Shown: piece by piece, positions 31,251 through 43,566 of the stretch
Layout of the letters: each line of letters begins with the position of its first letter
Numbering within the stretch: the stretch's first letter is position 1
From: Phoenix dactylifera
Taxonomy: Eukaryota > Streptophyta > Magnoliopsida > Arecales > Arecaceae
Assembly (NCBI RefSeq): GCF_009389715.1
Contig: NC_052400.1
Location: forward strand, 2,108,001 to 2,172,000
DNA length: 64,000 nt
Direction of reading: 5' to 3'
Notes under the pieces: model-generated
What the model was told of the DNA's origin: nothing
Database searches by the model: none
The model's input: only the letters and a program-made list of their open reading frames with translations
Program-made: the position numbers and the translations under genes

Positions 31251-34190
31251 GAAAGTTTGTTTGAATTTTTCCTCACCAAGATTTTTTTTTTTTTTTTTTT
31301 TGGTGCAAAACTGGACATGAACAAATGATTTCCAAAAAAATAATTTTTTATACATTTAGTTAATTATAAAAACAATATATTTTAAAATAGTTTATAATTA
31401 GTTGAGCATTTATTTTTGTTGAAAAAATTGTGTACAATATATATGACCCTTTTAATGAAGAAAAAATCTTACTTTATTTTATCTAAAAAATTAAAATCTT
31501 TAAAAAAATATTCTAATTTTTAATTAGTAGAAATTGTACTTTTCTATATTTCATAAAGATTATTATATTTTTTAAAATGTGAGAATTTTATTTTTATGAA
31601 AAAGCTATTTTTTCATCTATTTTTTAAAGAATTAATTTTTTTTTGTTGACCTCACCTTCCCTCTTTCTTTTCATAGGAATCAGAAGAGCTCCGAGAGTTT
31701 TAGCAATGGATCAAGAGATGAACACTTAGAAGTGAATATGAATAACCTGTCCTGCCAAGTACCAATTACCTACTTGCTATATGCAAAGAACTCACTCTCA
31801 AATGATCAAAATAGTAAATTAGTTGACTTACACCATTTACGGTGCTTAATTATGTCAGACACTAAGCCAATTTGAGGGAAGCAATGAGAATACAACTCTT
31901 TAGTTGCACTTTTGAGTTATTAAAGTAATGATATTTTTTGATATCTTTTCTTGAGCAATGCCCATAATTTGAACCCTAAAACTTCTCTAAGAGCTTGGCT
32001 TAAATGGTAAATGTCAGTCAACCGAGCTAACAATTCTTTCTGCTGACCATTGTTGGGTTGTGTACTCCAAAATCGGTTGCTTGGGCATTGCACAAGAACT
32101 CAGTGATTTGCACCTTCATAAAATGCAACCCTTCTTATTGAAGAGCAGCTATGCTCTCATGTATGCAGAGGGCTACGCAGTGAACACTGATGGAGACACG
32201 TTATTTGGGTCACTCGCTACCATATTAATGCATAAGTGCAGAGCCTACCTTGTTTTGGTTGTATTCTCTAAAAAGAGGTGGGAAAATAAATAAAAGAATG
32301 ATACTACTCATTTGGAGCCTATCTGGATTCAAGTATGGAGTATTATTAGACAAACTCATTTTTTTACTTGAAAGCAAGGGAAAAACCAACAACAAAACAC
32401 AAGCATCTTGGGAAAGAAAGCTCACCCATTGGCCTCCACATATCCTAAAATTCGCAAAAAATAAATACTGAATTGCCTGGAAAGTAATTTTTCTAATCCC
32501 AATTTGTTTTCAAATTTTCTGATTTCCAGATTCTCCGAGAGTTCTTCCCTTCCAAAGTTTACTGGTGAGGGATGCTAGCTTACTCCATAATTGGTAAAGT
32601 CATTGCATATTGATAGCAATGACTTGGATGTATATATTGTCCTTGACCACAGCCTTCCTCCAATTCTGATTATTTTTTTTTCAAAAAAAAATTAAAATTA
32701 CTGGTGTTTTGAATTGCAGCCATCCAATATGCACTCCTCAGACTAAATTTATTACAAGTCTTGCATTTGTAAAGTGGTGGTGACCATAGGTGGTATGGAT
32801 CATTACATGATGCATTGCTTGTAAGAGATACAAATGAAGGTCCTGGTTCGTTATACAACAATGTATTGTATTTTTTGAAAAACTTATAACATTTGATTGA
32901 CTCTTAAATGCATTTTCTTTATCTCTATACTTTTATTGGTGTGCTGCATATTCATTTTACTGGGGTGTCATGTCCATTGAGGTACTATGGAACCATAACT
33001 CTAGTATGTGCAACTAAAAATATTGGCTATTTAGTTTATAGGGAATGCAGCAAAGAGACAACTACTGTTCAATCGGGTTCTTCCTCAAGTGATAGGTAAT
33101 TTAAAAAAAATGGATGCTAAAGAAAATTAATCAGGACTGGTAAAGCATTTAACTAATGACTACACCTCAATTGCTTGAGTCTAGTCTTCAATTTACAATC
33201 CTTCACTTTTCCAACATGCACATAGCATAAAAATAACATGCAAAGCATTGTGATCTTGGAACACAAAAAACATGCACGTACATATCAAATATAGTGATGT
33301 TGGATGCCCATTGATGTCCAAAGTTTACTTATGAGTCCAGTCAAGACTTCACTAACAACACTGTCAAAATTTAATCAATATTTCGTTACGTGTCATTTTA
33401 AATTTAATGCGGTGTTCCATTCTTGTACCCCAAAAATGAAAAAGTGGAGTTCTCCGTTGGTGTCGAGTCCATTTTTTGTTGGTGTCCGCAGGAGGTCAAG
33501 AACCGGTATGCTCGCTTGAGCCAAATTGCCTTCGATACCTCAGCCTTTTGAGAACCGTTTGCAAGATACACAATATTTCCCCTAATTTTAAGGACCAACA
33601 TCAACATGTTCATGTTTATTTTATTTTTTTTTTTTGCAGAGAATGACACATACACATCTGGTTTGAATATATCTAAAAAAATTAAAATACAACAAATTTT
33701 GAAGTGCTCTAGACAACTTCTTCTTTCTAACTATAGGATCCTCCAGAATAGTCAGCTACAAATAAGGCCATTCAGTCTGCAGCTCCATTGACTTCTCTAT
33801 ATACATGTTTTGTCTAGAAGGCAACATCTCCACTTAAAATATACTGAAGCAAGAGGTGGCACCAACCCACGCCATCAGTATTCTCTGAATCTAGCCAATC
33901 AACATGGCCGGGTCATCTTAGAGCATGACTATTGCAGAATAAATCTGCTAGGCCATTCGGTCGGGTTTTCTTGATCTATCTACCGTTAAGCCACAATAAT
34001 GAGTTGGATACCCTCAAGTTCGGTTATAAACCGGAGAAGTCCGGTGCTGGCGTCCACCATGGCCACGCTTGGGACGTGGAGCGAGCCACTATTGGGGTGG
34101 CAGATCACGACACGTATCTATCTATGGCTGCATGCACTCTGCCACGTCTCACATATGAGTGTTTTTTTTGTTTTCTTTTTTGTAGGGAGA
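31251..34190. other. Intergenic DNA between accC and the next gene
   Basis: No gene is supported. It is AT-rich at the left, with only short open frames lacking recognisable domains. A probable LINE 3' tail is at 33624-33790. Confidence 0.6.
33624..33790 (-). mobile_element. Degenerate LINE 3' end
   Basis: A T run (33624-33635) followed by gcagagaatgac...tttgaatatatct resembles, in order and spacing, the 3' tail of the LINE at 59262 (T run, then gctaagacggg...atgaatacatcc). It is therefore a probable old, short, minus-strand copy. Confidence 0.4.
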
Positions 34191-34263
34191 GCACCTTTAT
34201 TTAAGAAGGTGGGATTCGGCTGTTTTTCCTGTCGTCCGGTCCGGCAGAATTTGGAAAGAAGCC

Positions 34264-36052
34264 ATGGGACAAGGGGAGGAGATGAAGACGAGACCCGAAC
34301 CAAAAGTGGAGATCCAGGTCCCTCTCTACAACTCCTCCCTTCCTTTTCTCTAGTTATTATTAATTATTACTTGGTGGTGATTTCTCTTTATTTTTTTTTT
34401 TTGGTAAAAGATGGTGATTTCTCTTTCCATCAGGTAGCCTCATGAGGAATTCATATCGATCCTTCACACACACAAACCACAAACTGAAATCCTTTACTTT
34501 CATTTCTTTTTAACTTAACATTTAACATTTATCTGTTTCTCAAAACAAGGAAATCCTTCTTTTTATTTTCTTATGAATTTTATTTGACTTTGTTGTTTTA
34601 GTTACATATCTCTATTTTTTCTTACATACAAGGAAGGAAGGAAAATTATTTTTCAAAAAAAAGAAGAAGAAGAAAAGAAGGAAGAAGAAAGAACTTTCTT
34701 CATTAAAAGAGAAATAATGTATTGTTTGCGAATGAAATCAGGAAAGGGGAGAGATCTTCTTCTTTTATAGGCCCAAGGTTGAGAGAGAAGAAGCTCACAG
34801 TGCCGATGATGTGCAAAGGCTGTACATCGTCCTCCGTCCCGAGTCTGGCGAGCGAGCAGTGGAAGAGAAGCAGGCATCGGATTCTGGCAAGGAAGGCGAG
34901 AAGAGATCTAAGTCAGATGAGGAAGGCGACCGTGACCAGAAGAAGGTCGAGCATGTCGGAGATGGAACTGAAGGTGGCCATGGCAGTGAGGTATTTATGA
35001 AACTACTCTCATCTTCTTTGATCATGCAGACTGATCCATGTGACAGCATATAGAGAACTTAATATGTATATAGCCGTGGTCTCTTTTTTTAAAAAAAAAG
35101 AAAAAGAAAAATTGGAATATAGCAGTAGTTGTCATGCAACTTGAACTCGTAATACGGATTCTCATCCATGCATATTAATTTAATGCAACAACCGAAGGAG
35201 GTGAACATCGAAAAGCAGCCACTGCTCCGATTTATTGTCATGGGAAGGAAGAGCTTACCAGATCCGAGCAAGAGAAGCCGTCCTTACTGGGGATTTGTGG
35301 AGATCGTGACTACGAAGGTGGAAGACATAAAAACGGCTCTAAAAGGAGGTACGTACGTTACCTAGATAAAATGATTTCTTGAATCATACTAGCAGATCAT
35401 CCTTCTTGAATTGCCGCATATATACTTGAATCATCCTTCACTAGTACTAGCATTCGAGGCAGTTTGTGAGCAACTCAAATCATTAATTATACCGTTTCTC
35501 TTCATCTTGTCATTCTTGTTTGAAAACATGAATCCAGAGGAGTACGACACTGCCACCCGTGGGCACCGCCGCAATTCTCCCGCAAGAGCCCTTGCAGAGG
35601 GCATCTACCGCATCCTGAGGCACGAGGCAGGCAGGAAGACGCATACCCACCTCGTGTACAAGCTCGAATTCCCCCCAGAGGATGCCGACGGTGAGCCCCA
35701 GGAGTGTCTCAACGTTGAACGTGAGGGCTCCTTCGTCATCCAAATAAAGAATCCCGGGCAGAAGAGCAGCACGGCCTACTTCAGAGGCCTCCAGAGCAAG
35801 CGCAGGGCCGTGTTCCCTGCCCACCTCCAGGGCCAGCTTGGGCAGCTACGCTTCGGTCCGGCGGACCCCCCGGATTTCCTGAATTATGAAGGGTGCGAGT
35901 TCTTGCTCATATCGGCGTCGGATGATATAGATGAGGAGCTTGGCCTGGAGCTCGAGACGGAGGGAGAGCGGGAGGAGAAGTGTTCGGATTTGATGGAGAT
36001 GTTTGGAGATGCGGCATCCTCCAGGCCGCTGCTCAGTGGCACTTGGATTTGA
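34264..36052 (+). CDS. Unrecognised plant protein, 310 aa, four exons
   Basis: Exons 34264-34317, 34778-34990, 35198-35348 and 35538-36052 join in phase with GT-AG introns into an uninterrupted 310-codon frame. I do not recognise the family. Residues about 19-90 start DDVQRLYIVLRPESGE and turn into a highly charged Glu/Lys/Ser-rich linker. Residues 90-140 contain PLLRFIVMGRKSLPDPSKRS and RPYWGFVEIVTT. The last exon has TRGHRRNSPARALAEGIYRI, THTHLVYKLEFP, a central QIKNPGQ...FRGLQSKRRAVFPAHLQG and the ending DPPDFLNYEGCEFLLISASD before an acidic tail. There is no signal peptide or membrane segment, so it is probably soluble and nuclear or cytosolic. A TATTTAAG stretch near 34198 may be its TATA box. 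The exon 2 and 3 acceptors (AAG) are weaker than usual. Confidence 0.75.
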
Positions 36053-36589
36053 GTCGAATCCCTCGTCAAGTACTCATGTTAGTTTAGTACGTAGGATATA
36101 TGGGAGCGACCTCAAAGTTGGCTTAAGGGGATATCGTACGCTGTGATTTTTTTTTTTTTCTTGCTAGTTTCAGGTTTTGGCCAGATCAGCCTTTTGTTTG
36201 TACTGTATTTAGCTTGTTCTGGCAATCATCCGAACTTTTGAGTTCATAAGGCTTTCAATGTACAAGTTATCAGGGTTGTTGAGGCTTAAGAAGCAATGTA
36301 CCTAGCATAGTCTTCTAGGTAACCATGGTAGTGCTATTTTTTTGGTACACCGGCAGCTCACACATAATGAGTGTGGGTGCAGCCTATAAAGTCGAAAAGA
36401 AGAAAAAAATACATAGGAGATGGGACCGAGACGTGATTATCCTAAATAAAATTTTTAGAGTGATGAGCCGTAAAGGATGCCATATGGCCTGCCATATAGT
36501 TTGCCTTTCTAAAGACATAGGTAGCCCGATAGAAAACACAGCTCCAAAAGACTACTGATGTCATATATCAGACGTATCACATCGGTAGT
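36053..36589. other. 3' flank of the 310-aa gene
   Basis: Probably 3' UTR and spacer. No coding signal is seen. Confidence 0.6.
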
Positions 36590-37800
36590 ACGATCCGAAT
36601 TCTAGTTCCACTAGATCACTGTGGCTGGGTTCCCCTCCAAGACAATACGGTTCGTGCCCATCACTCGCCTCGCATGGAAGACACCCTCCCACGCGGCTCT
36701 AGCCTCAGCACCGACCACAATCTGATCTAATATCCATCAGCCTCCAGCCGCCATAAATCTAGCCTTCTGATCTCTGATAACAAATCCGGCACCACTACCC
36801 CTTTCCTCACTAACGCTGTCGTCGAAGTTCACCTTAAGAAAACCGGAGGGTACGTGGAGGATCCTAGGAGACGACAATAGTTCTGGATGATACAAGAGCG
36901 AAATGAGAACTCCAGATTTCTCTAGCCAACTCAAGGAACAACGATGCAATAACGCCAAGGACCTCCGCCGCATAAGAAGTGCCATGTCCACCACCAGCCT
37001 CGAATGTGCTCCTCTGTCCTCAAAAATTCGAGCATTCCTATCTAGCCAATAGTGATAAACCAAATAGGCCGCTCCAATCTCCTGCTCCACAAAGGCAGGC
37101 CTCCGAAAGAAATCTTTCAAAAAGATCGAGAAATCCTCTATCAAAGTCTACCGCTATATCAGGCCAAAGGAAGCCGAGGCACACTCCCAAATCTGGACAA
37201 CCCGCTAACAGCCGAAAAGTATATAAAAGATAGACTCCTCCGCCTCACGATAAGCCTAGCAACCTGGAGGAATGCTAACCTCTTGCCGAGCTAGCACTAT
37301 TCTAATGGGCAAGCACCCCCAAGCAACTTTCCAAACAAATAGAGCCACTCGGGGGTGAATGCGCAACCACCAGATCCATCCCCCCTCAATCTGTCATGCC
37401 GACGTCCTTCTCACTAGCCCCAATAGGCCCTTCGTGCTCACCTTTGGTCTGCCAGTGTAGCCCCACACCCTTCCGTCCTCAGCCACATCCATCGGAAGCG
37501 ACACCGCCAACATCCGCTCAGCCAGCTGCTCACCAAAGGCTCGTCTAACAAAGTCCTCATCCCATTTCCGCTCTTCTGGGACAATCAAATTGTCTACTCT
37601 ACGCCCCTCTAGCCATTCGGGGTCAATAGGGTGGGCCATCAGCATAACGGCAGGTCGGCCAACCAGCAGTCCCCCAAGGCATCCACATCTAACCGTGGTA
37701 GTGCTATGAGCAGTGTTCTGGGCCGAGCAATTGATATGTTTCAGGTATCTTAAATGGTCACTACGACGAAACTCAGGGTGAAACTTGGAGAGCTTCAACC
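36590..37800 (-). pseudogene. LINE relic: zinc-knuckle region and RNase H start
   Basis: On the minus strand, 37798-37394 encodes a LINE C-terminal segment (VDNLIVPEERKWDEDFVRRAFGE, then plain zf-RVT-like sequence). 37144-36737 continues with WLDRNARIF and LKVNFDDSVSE...GAGFVIRD, the start of an RVT_3 RNase H. Further on another frame reads a version of VLEGNPATVI, the motif also seen at the left edge of the window. Frameshifts and stops separate the pieces, so it is a dead copy. Confidence 0.75.
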
Positions 37801-38737
37801 AAAGAAAACAGAACTCAAAGAGAATAGGGCTGAGCTTAGTTTTTGCAATTTGGATATATGTTTGTTCTGATCGAAGGATTATTTCATCCCCAGGGTTAAA
37901 CTCAGTTTGCAGCCATTTGAGCTAAAGATGGTTCGTCTTCTATCGCAATTTGCAGCTATTTGAGCTTACGATGGTTCGCTTTCAATTTGAAGAGGCCTAG
38001 CTGCGTGTTTACCTTGCATACATCGGAGTCCCATTTTGTACTTATCGTGCAATCGGGAATCATAAATCTACCCCCTTTTTTTGGCAGAGAATTCTTCTAC
38101 ATTTTATGCTAACCTCCTTATAGGCTGCAAAGGTTGTCTCGCAACTTTTGCACCCATGAATTCTGTGAGGGCAGAAGGATTTAGGGGAAATCTATAAAAT
38201 CCTATCATGCAAGGAAACACCACGAAAAGCTGACCATGTAAAATGATCGTTTTGGTTATTTTTATTTGATTTTTTTTTTTTAATTTTTAGGAATCTTTGG
38301 AGAAATTTTGTCCTTTTTGCCACAAATCATACGATGAAGTTATGAGAAACATGGATTTAAAATGTCACATGTTTCTGGATCGCATCTCGTACATTGTACT
38401 TCAAAAGAAAAGTACATTTTGTAACAGCTCCTCAATGGGCTTATTCTCAAAAGGCGTTGCTATTGTTTAAGGTGGATGCGAAGGTTTGACCAGATGTCCT
38501 TAGATTTATGTGATCCTAGAATAAAATTATAAGATAAATTTATTTTATCTTAGATTCACCATAGATCCGATTCATCTAATAACTTTCAACTCCATTGCAG
38601 CGGAGAATTGGTGCGATACAAATCATCCCCCCAATTAATTATCATGTGGCGAGAAAAGGTAAAACATTTTCTTTCTTACGCTAATCCCTACCAACCCCCA
38701 TTGCCTGCGAGAGCAGCTCTCTGAAGGCACGCGGTCG

Positions 38738-38782
<45 letters not shown>

Positions 38783-39440
38783 ATGTAGTGTCTGATATCA
38801 AACAAACGTTGACCCGGCTCTAGCCTCGGCCAAAACCATGGGCCGCCAAAGAAACCGGGACCATTAGTACAACCTTGAGGTCAAGTGCAGAGAAAAGTAA
38901 ATAAAAAAAAAAGGAGAGACACAGGGAGAGGGGGGAAAGAAATCCTGAACATCTTTGGGTAAGCTGCTTCAATCCTCCTGGGTTCTCGGTTATATTTTTG
39001 ACCTTAGCTCTACTGGAAGACTTCTTCTTTTTCTTTTTTTTAATAATAAAAATGGAAGTACCATACAAAATGTATACGAATACGTTTGAAGACTTTTTCT
39101 CGGAGAAAAAAAAAAGAAAAAGAAAGAAACTCGAAGAGGAGTGAATAGTTCATTTTCATCTTAAATCTTAAAAATTATCTTCTGCAGTCATTTTATCAAT
39201 ATATCTCAACATGACTGAATCATTAAAAAAGTGCTCTTAAGGTGAAAAATTAGAGCGTAAAGGGATCGACGCCTTGGCTTAACATAAGGATGTTGAGGGT
39301 AATGAAAGATTTAGGTAGCTGTCACACTTCGGAAGCTAAATGTTGGAGCAAGAAATAATTGCGATTCATGGATTAAAAGAAAGGAAAAAAATATAGGCAA
39401 TTTGAGGGTCGGTACACGACGGAAGAGTAAGCAATTAGAG
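37801..39440. other. Intergenic DNA upstream of C4H
   Basis: No gene is supported. A short duplication (gcagccatttgagc...gatggttcg) lies near 37907-37979, and an interrupted (TA)n microsatellite at 38739-38782. Confidence 0.6.
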
Positions 39441-39448
39441 GGAGTTCC

Positions 39449-39615
39449 ACCAACCCCTACCAGCACCAGCGTACCAACCACAGCATCCTTCTGACTAATT
39501 CCAGGACATGCCGCCCTCCTAGCTCCTACCTTGTTTCTTGAATAGCCCACGGATTCCCCCCTGAAACCAGCAATTTCCGTTCCCAAACAACTCCACCTAA
39601 ACGCTTGTATAAATA
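39449..39615 (+). promoter_or_regulatory. C4H promoter: AC elements and TATA box
   Basis: ACCAACC occurs at 39449-39455 and 39473-39479, the AC-II type site bound by R2R3-MYB regulators of phenylpropanoid and lignin genes. ACCTAAA at 39595-39601 is an AC-like variant. A clean TATAAATA is at 39608-39615, about 60 bases before the ATG. Confidence 0.7.
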
Positions 39616-39673
39616 GTACTGTCCCCCTCCTCCCTCCAATCTCAAACCAAACTCCATCAAGAAGCAAGCAACA

Positions 39674-41477
39674 ATGGCCTTCTCCATTAAAACAGCGGCC
39701 ATCTCCACCCTCGTCTCCTTAGGCTTCGTCTTTGTCGCCAAGCCCCTACTCCCCATCCAATCCCTTGTACCCCTCTCGGTCTTCCTCTTCCTCGCGTCTC
39801 TTACGTTGATCTCAAACTCATCCAGGCCTCCGAACACTCCTCCGGGGCCCGTGTCGATCCCCATTTTCGGGAACTGGCTCCAAGTCGGCAATGATCTCAA
39901 CCATCGCTTCCTGGCGAGCATGGCGGAGAAGTTCGGCAGCGTATTCCTGCTCAAGCTCGGTGCTCGGAACTTGGTGGTGGTGTCGGACCCGAAGCTGGCG
40001 TCGGAGGTCCTCCACACCCAGGGGGTCGAGTTCGGATCCCGGCCCCGGAACGTGGTGTTCGATATCTTCACCGGCAACGGGCAGGACATGGTGTTCACGG
40101 TGTACGGCGAGCATTGGCGCAAGATGAGGCGCATCATGACGCTCCCCTTCTTCACGAACAAGGTGGTGCAGCAGTACAAGGAGGCGTGGGAGGAGGAGAT
40201 GGACGCCGTCGTCGAAGACCTACGTGGAAACAAGAGGGCGCAGGAGGAGGGCATGGTCATCCGAAGGCGGCTGCAGCTCATGCTCTACAACATCATGTAC
40301 CGGATGATGTTTGACACCCGGTTCGAGTCGGACTCGGACCCGCTTTTCCAGCAGGCCACCCGGTTCAACTCGGAGCGGAGCAGGCTGGCTCAGAGCTTCG
40401 AGTACAACTACGGGGACTTCATTCCCATTCTGAGGCCCTTCTTGAGAGGTTATCTCAACAAGTGCAAGGATCTGCAGAGCAGGAGGCTGGCCTTCTTTAA
40501 CAACAATTATGTCGAGAAAAGAAGGTAATACATATATATATATATATATATATATAATAGCTTATTTACGAAATTTCTCAATTCAAAGTCAAGACTTAAT
40601 TTGATCTCTAATTTGCTCTCTTTCGTAAATGATAAATACTCCTGCTGTCTAACAGAGAAGTGATGGCCACGAGTGGCGATAGAAATAAGCCTAGATGCGC
40701 TATAGATCACATACTGGAGGCAGAAAAGAATGGAGAAATCAGTTCGGAGAATGTGATATATATTGTGGAGAACATCAATGTTGCTGGTAATTATTAATTA
40801 TATATAGTGATCAAAGTTCATAACTTTATATCCGAATGCATGCATGGGCTAACGGGAATTAAAATGCTGCAGCCATCGAGACCACCTTGTGGTCGATGGA
40901 GTGGGCTATAGCGGAGCTGGTGAACCATCCCACGGTCCAAGACAAGGTCCGGCGAGAGATTGCGGATGCTCTCGGCGACGAACCGGTGACGGAAACGAAC
41001 CTGCACAAGCTGCCGTACTTGCAAGCAGTGGTGAAGGAAACGCTGAGGCTGCACTCGCCTATACCGCTGCTGGTCCCCCACATGAACTTGGAGGAGGCCA
41101 AGCTCGGCGGCTACACAATTCCAAGTGGCTCCAAGGTGGTGGTCAACGCGTGGTGGCTCGCCAACAATCCCGAGTGGTGGTACAGGCCGGAAGAATTCCG
41201 GCCAGAGCGATTCCTCAAGGAGGAAATGGAGGTCGACGCCGTGGTGGGTGGCAAGGTCGACTTCAGGTTCTTGCCGTTCGGGGTTGGCCGGCGGAGTTGC
41301 CCGGGGATCATCTTGGCGTTGCCCATCCTAGGACTCGTTGTGGGAAAATTGGTCAGGAATTTTGAGCTCGTCCCGCCACCTGGGGTGGACAAGGTTGATG
41401 TTAGTGAGAAAGGAGGCCAGTTCAGTCTGCACATCGCGACGCACTCGGTCATAGCTTTCCGTCCGATTGCGGCGTGA
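39674..41477 (+). CDS. C4H (CYP73A): Cinnamate 4-hydroxylase, class II (CYP73A, 528 aa)
   Basis: This is a cytochrome P450 of the endoplasmic reticulum that hydroxylates trans-cinnamate to p-coumarate, the second step of the phenylpropanoid pathway. Exons 39674-40524, 40656-40786 and 40873-41477 join in phase (AG/A and G/CC splits). The N-terminus has an extended hydrophobic stretch (residues about 8-48) before the Pro-rich hinge RPPNTPPGP (51-59). That longer anchor is the mark of class II C4H. The I-helix reads [11 protein letters not shown] (328-338). The EXXR motif is E383-R386, PERF is 438-441 and the heme-binding loop [10 protein letters not shown] has its cysteine at 470. No defect is seen. 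Intron 1 contains a (TA)n repeat. Confidence 0.97.
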
Positions 41478-43566
41478 ATGGATCGGACAAAGGGCCATGA
41501 AGTTTGTAATCCTGAATAAGAATGTTGGATGTTATCGTGAGCAGCATATAGGTACGGGACAAACGGTTAATGCTGTGGTGTTCTGGTTATTTACTATGTA
41601 CCGTGATGAAAATTTGCATTGTGTATTCATTCTGCTTCTGGTTAATCTATGAGACTACGAGCAAGTTATTGAACATGTCTTTGATATGAATGTTAAATTG
41701 CACAACTAAAATGACCTGTAAGAAAGTTGGTTCTAAAGGGAAATGAAAACAAGGCAATTCACATATGACGAGCTGCCCGAGATGCGTCATTCCTATGGAA
41801 GACTCGGCCAAACCTTGAGATTCTGCGGCTGTGTGGAGGAACAAAGGTTAGATACCAAACCGGTGTATGACCCTAGGATTCGAGTAGCCAGGATGCCGAT
41901 TGGACCAACGTCGACTTAGGAGGCACGAAAATCCCCAGCTCACACTCCGGCTGGTAGACTTTTAGTAACGACCGGGACATAGCTATAAAAAACATCCAAA
42001 AGATCTCCTTCAAGGTCTCAGACCATGACTGAAACAGCTCTGACAGTTGGCACAAGCTCAAAGTTTACTCCTTTGATGAGTTGGAGTCTCAACAACCAAC
42101 TCAAACTAGGCTATTAACAATTACATCAAGTAAAGAGGCTCAATCGGAGGACCTTTTGTTTCAGCAAATGCAACAAAAATTAATTGCAGCCTGACCAAAA
42201 TCAGTCCATACGGGGTGAGGTCAATGTAGTAGCTAAAAAAGTGGGTGCTAATCTTGGGCCATCATTAGAGGCTACTAGGGTTGATCGGGTGGGAGGGGCT
42301 AGTCTTACCATAGTTCAATGAAAATTCTAGCCTAAAACATGCTAAACCTCTTTTTCCTGATCATATGAAAACCTTATTGCATCAATATAGATCGGAAGTT
42401 TGCTGTTTCTTTGAGACCACGTAGCTCAAGCTGCAGCCGCCCTGCATAGTTTAGCCCGTTTCACTTGTGATCATGCTCACCCAGTTGAGTTTTACGAACC
42501 ACATATTGCAACAGGGCGGTAAACCTATGCCAAAATTAATCCAATATCTATTTAAATTAGGGAAACTTAATACCTGATCCTTTCTTTAGCTGGACTAATA
42601 TGCAGTCCCTTGACCACTATCATTTGACTTCTAATCCTGCACACATACAGAATTTGCACAAACTTATATCATACACAAATCAACTAATTCTTGCACACGG
42701 TAATATTCTTCCTGCAAAGAATTATATAATCCCTGCAACCACTTATATATGGTTATATACAGGTTTTTGTAACGAAATAAGAATTGGAGAATAAATATGT
42801 ACAGCCGCTATAGAGACTGAGAATTTAAGAAACTTTGAAACTTGGATGGGTGCTAAAATCCCAAACAAACTAAAAGTTATAGTCTATCAACTTACCGTTT
42901 AAATTATGGCTCTACAGTATCTGAGAGCAGCTGCGACAGATTACCCGGGAAATCTCACCGGGCATTAGTTAGTTTAGAAACGGTATGATAAAATATTACA
43001 ACTGAGTCTAAAATACAGGACCGATTAGAAAATGGATGATCCCCAAAGATGCCGCAAACAGGGTACAGACTGCCGGACCAACCTCATCGAATATACTCTC
43101 ACACGCCCCTCAGCAACAGCGCATTCACTCGGCAGCCTTGAACCAGCACGGTGAAGTAAGAAACAACTAGGAACGACTGATGACCCAGGCTCGGGACCGA
43201 GCAATTACGGAAGCTGTAAGGGTCAAACTGTCGTCGAGTGGAAAACTAAATCCAGGAACAGCGTAACAAGACGATGCTCTCTTGTCCTTTTAAATGCCAA
43301 ATTCATGACCATCTGGAGGATTAGCCTTAGATTGCGTGTTCCTTAAACATATATTCAAAACCAAGGACCCAAAAATCTAACTCCATTGATCTGCAAAAAA
43401 TGTTTTGCTTTTTGCAGCAGCAAAACCTCTTTCCAGGAACCTCATATACAACATGGATATTAGTAACAATGAGTGATCGGGCCTACTGGAGCGAGCCTAA
43501 CATCAGAAACTAGGGCTATTTCGATGACACATACATGGTTAGATGTTTTTGGTTCAGGATCCGCTC
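41478..43566. other. Intergenic DNA between C4H and HEN2
   Basis: Convergent 3' ends of C4H (+) and HEN2 (-). No gene is supported; the open frames are short and lack known domains. The right end probably includes the HEN2 3' UTR. Confidence 0.6.

Noticed and set aside
34722-35000. A competing frame over exon 2 of the 310-aa gene
   Set aside because: The other frame joins in phase with all the other exons and gives a more protein-like composition.
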